A stretch of 64,000 nt of DNA from NCBI RefSeq assembly GCF_010119205.1, contig NZ_WRXM01000002.1, positions 302,982-366,981 of the forward strand. The letters are read 5' to 3'. Both the position numbers and the translations under genes were made by a program. This stretch comes from Haloarcula limicola (GTDB taxonomy: Archaea; Halobacteriota; Halobacteria; Halobacteriales; Haloarculaceae). The notes beneath the pieces are model-generated. The model was given only the letters and a program-made list of their open reading frames with translations. It ran no database searches and was not told the origin of the DNA. Shown here in pieces: positions 58,460-64,000 of this stretch. How positions within the stretch are numbered: the first letter of the stretch is position 1; each line of letters starts with the position of its first letter.

Positions 58460-58891
58460 ATGTACGACAGCGTACTGGTCGCGACGGACGGCAGTTCGGG
58501 AACGACGGAGACGCTCGCCCACGCCACCGCCATCGCCCGGGACAACGACGCGGTGTTGCACGGTCTCTACGTCGTCGACAAGCGCCTCTATCTGGCGGCC
58601 GAGAAAGACACCCAAGAGGACGTTCGCCAGTCCCTCGAAGAGGAGGGAGAGGTCGCGCTCGACGACATCACCGTCGGCGGCGAGGAGGCGGGCGTGGAGA
58701 CCGTCACCGAGATGGAAGTCGGCATCCCGCACAAGGTCATCACGGAGTACGCGGATCGAGAGGGGATCGACCTCGTCGTGATGGGCACGCACGGACGCAC
58801 TGGCCGGGACCGGGTCGCCAGTCTCGGCAGCGTCACCGACCGCGTCCTCGAGAGTTCGTCCGTGCCGGTGCTGGTCGTCCACATCGAGTGA
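58460..58891 (+). CDS. Universal stress protein (UspA family)
   Basis: The 143-residue protein is one Usp domain: MYDSVLVATDGSSGTTETLAHATAIARDNDAVLHGLYVV, then VVMGTHGRTGRDRVASLGSVTDRVLESSSVPVLVVHIE. The ATP-binding phrase G-x2-G-x9-GS (GTHGRTGRDRVASLGS) is present, so it may bind ATP as in MJ0577-type members. These proteins support stress survival; specific partners are unknown. The start MYDSV is the family start; an upstream ATG would add non-conserved residues. A short region before it contains two direct ACTAT-like copies but no clear TATA. Confidence 0.88.
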   Translation: MYDSVLVATDGSSGTTETLAHATAIARDNDAVLHGLYVVDKRLYLAAEKDTQEDVRQSLEEEGEVALDDITVGGEEAGVETVTEMEVGIPHKVITEYADREGIDLVVMGTHGRTGRDRVASLGSVTDRVLESSSVPVLVVHIE

Positions 58892-58976
58892 CGCGCTTCC
58901 GCGGCGCGGACGCGACGGTTCGATCGACCGCTCGACTGACCGGTATCTTTTCGGGTGCCCGAGACGCTGTACCGAT

Positions 58977-59489
58977 ATGGACAGTCGCGAGTACGCGTTC
59001 GAGGGGGCGTCGCCGGACATCCACGGATACGCGCACGTCAGCCGCGAAGCGACGGTCGTCGGCGACGTGACAGTCGGTCCGAACGCCAACGTCTGGCCGG
59101 GGTGTGTCCTCCGGGGCGACGTCGCGCCGGTCGAGGTCGGCCGGGAGTCGGCGATCGGCGACGGCGCGATCTTACACGCCTCGACGGTCGGCGAGAAGGT
59201 GATGGTCGGCCACGGAGCCGTCCTCAACGACGCCGAAGTGCGCGACGGCGCGCTCGTCGGCTTCAACTCCACCGTCAGCGACGCCGTCATCGGAAAAGGC
59301 TCCATCGTGGCGATGGGAACGGTCGTCCCGCCGGGCTACGAGGTGCCCGCCGAGTCGTTCGTCCGCGGGAGCCCCGCACAGGTGACGCCGCTCTCGGAGA
59401 CGACCATCAATCCCGACGAGGTGTTCGAGGCGTTCTCCTCGGGCGATTACGCGAACCTCGCCGCGAGACACGAGGATCTGTTCGAGTAG
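58977..59489 (+). CDS. Gamma-carbonic anhydrase-fold protein lacking one metal ligand
   Basis: The 170-residue protein is a left-handed beta-helix of hexapeptide repeats (ATVVGDVTVGPNANVWPGCVLRGDVAPVEVG; AILHASTVGEKVMVGHGAVLNDAEVRDGALVGFNSTV). In archaeal gamma-CA (Cam type) three His bind Zn or Fe: here His67 and His79 are present, while the position corresponding to the third (His122 in Cam) is Asn84 (GHGAVLND). It may therefore bind metal weakly or have another function, as many Cam-like proteins do. It forms trimers in the family. It follows the Usp gene by 85 bp. Confidence 0.88.
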   Translation: MDSREYAFEGASPDIHGYAHVSREATVVGDVTVGPNANVWPGCVLRGDVAPVEVGRESAIGDGAILHASTVGEKVMVGHGAVLNDAEVRDGALVGFNSTVSDAVIGKGSIVAMGTVVPPGYEVPAESFVRGSPAQVTPLSETTINPDEVFEAFSSGDYANLAARHEDLFE

Positions 59490-59700
59490 CGAGGGGCCGA
59501 ACGTAGTGAGGGCCCTCGGCGGAACGGGGAGGAACGACCCGTGGAGCAATAGCGAGGGTCTGACCGAAGGGAAGACCCTCGCAAGCGATGCGGTGACCAA
59601 CGGGAACCGCAGAGCACCAGCGAGGGGCGCGAGCAACGCGAGCGGCCCTCGAAGCGCAGCGGCAAGCGAAGTGAGCCGCGGAGCCGCACGCACACGGTAT
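59490..59700. repeat. Cluster of extragenic palindromes
   Basis: The 257 bp between the gamma-CA and GCS2-type genes is filled with short imperfect hairpins. The clearest is GCGAGGGTCT (59552-59561) with AGACCCTCGC (59573-59582), 10 bp perfect around an 11-base loop. GCGGT (59590-59594) with ACCGC (59606-59610) and GCGGC (59659-59663) with GCCGC (59675-59679) follow. Loop sequences carry GAAGGGAAG- or CGAAGTGAG-like motifs. No acidic reading frame crosses it. A TATA-like GTATAAG lies at about 59714-59720 for the next gene. Confidence 0.7.
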
Positions 59701-59746
59701 CAGCGACGAGTCAGGTATAAGGGGAACAACCGACACAGTTCAGGGC

Positions 59747-61636
59747 ATGGACGACATCGTCGACCTGGTACACCGGTCGCTGGCCGACGCGACGGACGCC
59801 GAGTTCACCGACCGGGTCGACGCGCAGGCCGCGCGACTCCGCGAGGCCATCGAGAGCGGCGAGTTCGACAACGACGCCTTCTCGGTCGGTCTCGAAGTGG
59901 AACTGTACGCCATCGACAGCGTGCCCGAATCGCCGAGCGAGAGCGACGAGGCGGGGGACGAGGACGCCAAGGGCGCGGCGGCCGAAGCCGACCTCGACGC
60001 CGACCTCTCGGGCGGCGGTGGCGGCGCGTGGGACGGGTCGCTCGAAGCACCCGCAGAATCGGAGTCCGGCGGTGGGGCGTCGCTCGAGCCCGAGAACGGG
60101 GAATCGCCGGAACCGGACGCCGACGGCGATCAGTTCGGACCCGGCGAGGGGCCGTCGTTGGACGTGGACCCCGACAGCCCGCTGGCACCGGACGAGTCCG
60201 AGTCGGCGGATACGGAACCGGAACCGACGGTCGAGGCGGCGGCCGACGACGCGGACGACGAGCCGTACATGGACCCCGAGGAGTGGCAGGGGCGGCTCAC
60301 CCGCCTGCCGGAGGTCGTCTTCGACGGCGAGGCCAACAAGGAACTCGGCCTCCACAACGCCGAGGTCAACACCGACCCCAACGCCTTCGACGAGACGGGG
60401 ATGGCCGTCCAGACCACCTCCGTCGAGATGCACACGAAACAGGCCCGCCAGCAGGCGAGCACGCACGACTGCGAACTCGTCCTCGACGCGATGTGGACGA
60501 TCCCGCCCGAGGAGGGCAGCGAGGCGTACCTCTCGGACCACGAGACGCGCGACGGCGTCGTGCTGGCCGACAACATGCGGCAGGCCCCCCGCTACGTCGC
60601 GCTGGATAACGAGGCCGTGGCCCACGCCGACGGCGAGATCCCGTTCTCGGTGCCGGGGTACGACGGCGCGTTCCCGACCATCCTCTTCGAATCGCTCGCG
60701 ACCTCTATCCAGCCGCACCTCCAGATTCCCGACGCCGAGGCGTTTCCCGCGTACTACAACGCCGCCATTCGCACGCTCGGGCCGCTGCTGGCGCTGTCGG
60801 TGAACTCGCCGTTCCTCCCCGCCGACATGTACGGCGACGACGTCGACGGCGAGTGGCTCTGTGCGAACACGCACCACGAGTTACGCATCGCGGCCTTCGA
60901 GCAGTCGGTCAACACCAGCGAGAACCCGAAGGTCCGCGTCCCGAGGGACATCGACGCGGTGACTGACGTGGTGGACCGAGTGGTGGCCGACGACCTGTTC
61001 GCGCCGTTCCTGCGGGAGTGGCTCGAAGACGGCGAGCGCGAGCGCTTCGAGGAGGAGTTCTGGGAGTTCGACCACAAGCGCGGGACCTACTGGCGCTGGC
61101 TCCGCTGTGTCGTCGGCGGGACGCCGGTCGACGGCGCGAGCAGTGAGCGGTCGCTGCGCATCGAGTACCGCCCGCTCCCGACCCAGCCGCACGTCAAGGA
61201 CATCATCGGGATGCAGGCGCTGACCGCCGGGCTCATTCGCGGACTCGTGGTCACGGACCATCCGCTCGCGGAACTCCCGTGGGCGGAGGCCTCACGCAGT
61301 TTCTACGACGCCGCACGGCACGGCCTCGACGCTGACCTCGCGTGGGTCACCGGTCACGGCGAGCACACGACCGACCGCGAGGTCGTCTTCGACGAGGTGT
61401 TCCGCCTCGCTCGGCGCGGACTGGACGAGCAGGGCGTCCCCGAGAGCCAGAGAGACGAGTACCTCGGTCCCATCGAGCGCCGGTACGAAGCCGGCGGGAC
61501 GCCGAGCTCGTGGAAGATCGACCGCGTCCGGGAGTATCTCGACGACGGGATGGCGCTCGGCGACGCAATCCCGGAGATGCAGCGGGACTACTTCGAGGCG
61601 AGCAGAGCGCACCACGAGTTCGCCGAGTGGCTCTGA
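59747..61636 (+). CDS. GCS2-type carboxylate-amine ligase with acidic internal insert
   Basis: The 629-residue protein fits the glutamate-cysteine ligase type 2 (GCS2, YbdK) fold. FSVGLEVELYAID starts the domain near residue 46. After a break come LPEVVFDGEANKELGLHNAEVNTDPNAF, EMHTKQARQQASTHDCELVLDAMW, NTHHELRIAAFEQSV, SLRIEYRPLPTQPHVKDIIGMQALTAGLIRGL and the end. GCS2 enzymes join an amino acid to glutamate or a similar acid with ATP. An insertion of about 110 residues (about 60-170; Glu/Asp/Ser/Gly with long acidic runs) splits the first strands and is not expected in the family. Haloarchaea are known for gamma-glutamylcysteine, so this is one candidate, but substrate is uncertain. Confidence 0.82.
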   Translation: MDDIVDLVHRSLADATDAEFTDRVDAQAARLREAIESGEFDNDAFSVGLEVELYAIDSVPESPSESDEAGDEDAKGAAAEADLDADLSGGGGGAWDGSLEAPAESESGGGASLEPENGESPEPDADGDQFGPGEGPSLDVDPDSPLAPDESESADTEPEPTVEAAADDADDEPYMDPEEWQGRLTRLPEVVFDGEANKELGLHNAEVNTDPNAFDETGMAVQTTSVEMHTKQARQQASTHDCELVLDAMWTIPPEEGSEAYLSDHETRDGVVLADNMRQAPRYVALDNEAVAHADGEIPFSVPGYDGAFPTILFESLATSIQPHLQIPDAEAFPAYYNAAIRTLGPLLALSVNSPFLPADMYGDDVDGEWLCANTHHELRIAAFEQSVNTSENPKVRVPRDIDAVTDVVDRVVADDLFAPFLREWLEDGERERFEEEFWEFDHKRGTYWRWLRCVVGGTPVDGASSERSLRIEYRPLPTQPHVKDIIGMQALTAGLIRGLVVTDHPLAELPWAEASRSFYDAARHGLDADLAWVTGHGEHTTDREVVFDEVFRLARRGLDEQGVPESQRDEYLGPIERRYEAGGTPSSWKIDRVREYLDDGMALGDAIPEMQRDYFEASRAHHEFAEWL

Positions 61637-61711
61637 GGCCGTCCGCGAGTCACGGCCGTTCGCGGGCGTGACAACCCGACCGAGAAGCGGTCATCGGCAC
61701 CGACGTACGAC

Positions 61712-61720
61712 CTTTTATTC
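61712..61720 (+). promoter_or_regulatory. TATA-like box for the peroxiredoxin gene
   Basis: CTTTTATTC (61712-61720) lies about 25-33 bp before the ATG at 61745 (or GTG at 61742), fitting a leaderless transcript. Confidence 0.5.
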
Positions 61721-61744
61721 GGCTCAAACCGCTACCCACGGGTG

Positions 61745-62218
61745 ATGGTATCCACAGGCGATTCCGCACCCGACATCTCGGCGACGGTAGCGAACGGAGA
61801 GGTAGAGGAGTTCGAACTCTCGGACCGCCTCGGCGACGGGCCGGTCGTCCTCGCGTTCTTCCCCGGCGCGTTCACGCCGCCGTGTTCGAACGAGATGGTC
61901 GCGCTGCAGGACCACCTCGGCGACTTCGAGGACGCCGGCGCGACGCTCCTCGGCGTCAGCGCCGACTCCGCGTTCTCGCAGAACGCCTTCCGCGAGGAGG
62001 AGGGCCTCGAGTTCGACCTCGTCAGCGACATGGACCGCGACGCCATCGAGGACTACGGCGTCCGGATCGACATCGAGGACCTCGGACTCCTCGGCGTCGC
62101 CAACCGCTCGGTGTTCGTCGTGGACGACGACGGCGAAGTCACCTACGACTGGGTCGCCGACGACCCGACCAACGAGCCCGACTACGACGAACTGCTCGAC
62201 GCCGCCGAGAGCGCCTGA
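61745..62218 (+). CDS. Peroxiredoxin (AhpE/BCP-like)
   Basis: The 157-residue protein is a thioredoxin-fold peroxidase. VVLAFFPGAFTPPCSNEMVAL has the peroxidatic Cys47 with the preceding Thr44, and VSADSAFSQNAFREEEGLEFDLVSDMDRDAI and VANRSVFVVDDDGEVTYDWVADDP complete the fold. No second Cys is in the usual resolving position, so it is probably of 1-Cys type, regenerated by an external thiol. It destroys hydrogen peroxide and organic hydroperoxides. The start follows a TATA-like box; GTG three bases earlier is possible. Confidence 0.9.
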   Translation: MVSTGDSAPDISATVANGEVEEFELSDRLGDGPVVLAFFPGAFTPPCSNEMVALQDHLGDFEDAGATLLGVSADSAFSQNAFREEEGLEFDLVSDMDRDAIEDYGVRIDIEDLGLLGVANRSVFVVDDDGEVTYDWVADDPTNEPDYDELLDAAESA

Positions 62219-62224
62219 GTCGGG

Positions 62225-62247
62225 AAAAAGAGCCGCCGTCGGTTTTT
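62225..62247. terminator. Likely bidirectional transcript end between convergent genes
   Basis: A run of A5 at 62225-62229 (T5 on the minus strand) and T5 at 62243-62247 on the plus strand sit between the convergent ends of the peroxiredoxin and the micro zinc-finger genes. T-runs at both ends are what archaeal intrinsic termination needs. Confidence 0.5.
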
Positions 62248-62408
62248 CACTCCGCGTCCAGCCAGTCCTCGAACTCGTAGAAGCAGACCGAACAGAGCGA
62301 CCCTTCGAGCGTCGCGACGTCTTCGTCCGCGTGCTCGGCCATGTACCGCTGATGGCGGGCCTCTTCGGAGTCTAATTCCGTCCCGCACTTATCACAGTAT
62401 TCTGCCAT
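62247..62408 (-). CDS. 53-residue zinc-finger micro-protein
   Basis: ATG at 62406-62408 opens a 53-codon frame. The start is MAEYCDKCGTELDSEEARHQ and a second CSVCFYEFEDWLDAE follows, so two Cys-x2-Cys pairs (Cys5/Cys8 and Cys39/Cys42) can make one zinc finger, with GTEL and YEFED flanks. This is the typical size and layout of haloarchaeal micro zinc-finger proteins, several of which affect motility, biofilm or metabolism. The acidic composition supports a real gene. It converges with the peroxiredoxin gene. Confidence 0.7.
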   Translation of the reverse strand: MAEYCDKCGTELDSEEARHQRYMAEHADEDVATLEGSLCSVCFYEFEDWLDAE

Positions 62409-62488
62409 ACGTCGGCGTTCTCGACGAAGCCTCCTAAACCTGAAGCAACCGGTCGTATTGAACGGTTCCGCCAGGAGATTCGTCGGGG

Positions 62489-63538
62489 TCAGTCGGGACC
62501 GTCGAACGCGGGGTTCGGCTGGACGCCGGTTCCCGACTCGACCGCTCGGAGGTCGAAGCGGTCACCGTCGAGCGGGACGCCCTCGTAGGGGTCCGCATCG
62601 AGGAGGAGCGCGCCGTCCAGGTCGGCGTAGTCGAACAGCGGCGCGAGGTGGACGGCGGCGGCGATGGCGGCGTTCGACTCGACCATACAGCCGAGCATCG
62701 TCGAAAGGCGATGGGCGTCGGCGGCGTGGACGAGTCGCTTCGCGGCCCGCACGCCGCCGCACTTGACGAGCTTCGCGTTGACGACGTTACAGGCGTCGGC
62801 GACGCGCGGCACGTCAGTCGGGGTGACGCAGGACTCGTCGGCACAGACCGGAATCGCCGTCGAGTCGGTGACTCGCGCCAGTCCGTCGAGGTCCTCGGCG
62901 GCGACCGGCTGTTCGAGCATCGTCACGCCGGCGTCCTCCAGCCACCCGGCGGCGGCGACGGCCGTCTCGGCGTCCCACGCCGCGTTGGCGTCGACCCTGA
63001 TTTCGGCGTCGGGCGCGGCTTCGCGCACCGCCTCGAAGCGCGTCCGGTCGTCGTCGGTGCCGAGTTTCACTTTCAGGTGCGAGAAGCCCGCCTCGACGGC
63101 CGCCTCGGCCTTCTCGGCCATCCGATCGGGCGCGTCGATACCGACGGTGTACGTCGTCGGCGGCATCCGGTCGGGGTCTAACCCCCACTGACGGTACAGC
63201 GGCGTGTCGAGACGGCGAGCGGCGAGGTCCGCGAGAGCGATGGAGACGGCGCTCCGCGCGGCGGGTTCGTCCGACCACTGCTCGCGGAGCCGTCGCTCGA
63301 TCCGCTGGCCGGCGTGGGGGTCGCCGACTCGCTCGACGACGGCGAGCATCTCGGGGAGCGACTCGGCGACGCTCGCGGCCGTCTCGTCGTAGTACGCCGA
63401 GGGGGTAACGCCGCCGTATCCGGTGGTGCCTTCGTAGGTCAGTTCGACGGCGACTGCGGCGCTGGCCTCGCTGGTTCCCCGGGCGATGCCGAACGGCGTC
63501 GAGAGCGGCAGATCGTATCGCTCGACGGTCCAGTTCAT
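62489..63538 (-). CDS. dgcA: N-acetyl-D-glutamate racemase (enolase superfamily)
   Basis: The 349-residue protein is an enolase-superfamily barrel. N-terminal cap PLSTPFGIARGTSEASAAVAVELTYEG; catalytic KxK at Lys156/Lys158 (HLKVKLGTD); metal ligands Asp183 (RVDANAAW), Glu209 (LEQPV) and Asp234 (CADES); a further Lys in NAKLVKCGG. L-Ala-D/L-Glu epimerases share this fold. Its overlap (ATGA) with a DUF1611/DgcN gene points to the D-glutamate pathway in which DgcN acetylates D-glutamate and DgcA racemises the product. I recall that pathway being described for bacteria and haloarchaea. The start MNWTVERYDL is well placed. Confidence 0.82.
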   Translation of the reverse strand: MNWTVERYDLPLSTPFGIARGTSEASAAVAVELTYEGTTGYGGVTPSAYYDETAASVAESLPEMLAVVERVGDPHAGQRIERRLREQWSDEPAARSAVSIALADLAARRLDTPLYRQWGLDPDRMPPTTYTVGIDAPDRMAEKAEAAVEAGFSHLKVKLGTDDDRTRFEAVREAAPDAEIRVDANAAWDAETAVAAAGWLEDAGVTMLEQPVAAEDLDGLARVTDSTAIPVCADESCVTPTDVPRVADACNVVNAKLVKCGGVRAAKRLVHAADAHRLSTMLGCMVESNAAIAAAVHLAPLFDYADLDGALLLDADPYEGVPLDGDRFDLRAVESGTGVQPNPAFDGPD

Positions 63539-64000
63539 AGGATCGCGTCGAGAACCTCGTCGGGGACGCCGTGGCGAACCGGGTCCGTCGCCGGCGCGCC
63601 GAGGGCGTCGGCGTACTCCGCGACCGCCTCGTCGGCCGCGTCGTCGTCCAGTTTGCTCGTGTTCAGGGTGCCCGCGACGACCGACGCGTCCGAGATGGGC
63701 GCGGCCAGTCGCTCGTAGATGTCGACGTACTCGGGGAGCGGCGGGATGGCGAAGGACTCGTAGCCGTGGATGGCCTCTAACCCGGCCTCGTGGCACATCA
63801 CCAGCGCGTCCGGCGCGGAGCCGTGGAGGATGCTCGTCGTCACGCCGGAGTACGCCGGATGCGCGAGCGCGCCCTGCCCCTCGACGATCAGGAGGTCCTG
63901 GTCCTCGGGCGTCTGGACGAGGCGCTCGACGGCTCCGGCCGCGTAGTCGGCGATGACGCGGTCGACGACGATGCCCCACCCGGTGATGGCGACGCCGGTC
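63535..64000 (-). CDS. dgcN: DUF1611/DgcN-type D-glutamate N-acetyltransferase, 5' end outside window
   Basis: The visible 155 residues, the C-terminal part of the protein, contain ITGWGIVVDRVIADYAAGA, the phrase DLLIVEGQGALAHPAYSGVTTSILHGSAPDALVMCHEAG and the end LGAPATDPVRHGVPDEVLDAIL. This pattern is that of DUF1611, whose DgcN members N-acetylate D-glutamate. The stop overlaps the dgcA start by 4 bases (63535-63538), so the two form an operon with dgcN first. The N-terminal half lies beyond base 64000. Confidence 0.85.
   Translation of the reverse strand, partial: TGVAITGWGIVVDRVIADYAAGAVERLVQTPEDQDLLIVEGQGALAHPAYSGVTTSILHGSAPDALVMCHEAGLEAIHGYESFAIPPLPEYVDIYERLAAPISDASVVAGTLNTSKLDDDAADEAVAEYADALGAPATDPVRHGVPDEVLDAIL

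Noticed and set aside
1-64000. Transfer RNA or ribosomal RNA genes
   Set aside because: I looked for tRNA T-arm patterns such as GGTTCGAATCC near the integrase and in longer gaps and recognised none. A covariance-model scan would be decisive.

Overview
This 64 kb window is chromosomal DNA from an extremely halophilic archaeon (class Halobacteria). Nearly every protein is strongly acidic and the DNA is GC-rich. Many genes have a TATA-like box 25-30 bp before the start codon with no room for a Shine-Dalgarno leader. The gene set is archaeal or haloarchaeal: aIF2-beta, transcription factor S, a HalX response regulator, a two-subunit-type GMP synthase, and a three-gene bacterioruberin cluster. 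The gene content looks Haloarcula-like, but I cannot fix the genus.

Layout. 1-2520 is the end of an integrated element: a cut PadR-like regulator, a truncated small gene, a tyrosine integrase and a VapBC toxin-antitoxin pair, with less GC-biased codon use than the rest. 2541-9615 starts the core with ilvD, a beta-RFAP synthase homologue, a RecA/KaiC-like protein, a coiled-coil/zinc-ribbon pair and TFS, followed by a 684 bp gene-free stretch. 9616-11950 holds a HalX response regulator behind a possible micro-ORF, a ZIP-like membrane protein and an SDR enzyme. 12098-15334 is the crtD-lyeJ-cruF operon that converts lycopene-type intermediates to bacterioruberin. 15413-20499 carries a small HTH protein, an old-yellow-enzyme reductase, a 269 bp nested inverted-repeat element, a DUF368 lipid-carrier transporter, and a DoxX gene opposite an HTH regulator. 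20574-28071 includes an ATP-grasp protein, a TIGR00300 protein, a methyltransferase, an aldo/keto reductase, a YedK/HMCES-like DNA-protein crosslinking protein and aIF2-beta with a TRAM domain.

28267-38453 includes a Tat-exported protein with a D/H/K/R repeat tail, a CapA-like lipoprotein, an orphan dehydrogenase E1-alpha, a CPA2 antiporter, a type 1 IPP isomerase and a 7TM histidine kinase. 38446-47821 holds oxidoreductases, a frameshifted MoaB-like gene, a multi-PAS/GAF histidine kinase and the nucleotide operon pyrG-guaAB-small NAD-fold gene. 47887-64000 holds membrane proteins, a PspA homologue, an SLC13/TrkA-C transporter, ThrRS, UspA, a gamma-carbonic-anhydrase-fold protein, a GCS2-type ligase, a peroxiredoxin, a micro zinc-finger gene and a dgcA-dgcN pair for D-glutamate use that runs off the right edge.

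Points most worth following: the nested palindromic element at 17060-17328; a 32 bp duplication of a gene's 3' end flanking TTC-loop hairpins (22478-22752); a related hairpin pair sitting in frame inside the YedK gene; the perfect operators at doxX and the DUF4013 gene; the micro-ORF coupled to the response regulator; and several proteins that keep a family fold but lack a key residue (IPP isomerase, gamma-CA, ZIP, KaiC-like). No rRNA, tRNA or CRISPR array was recognised.
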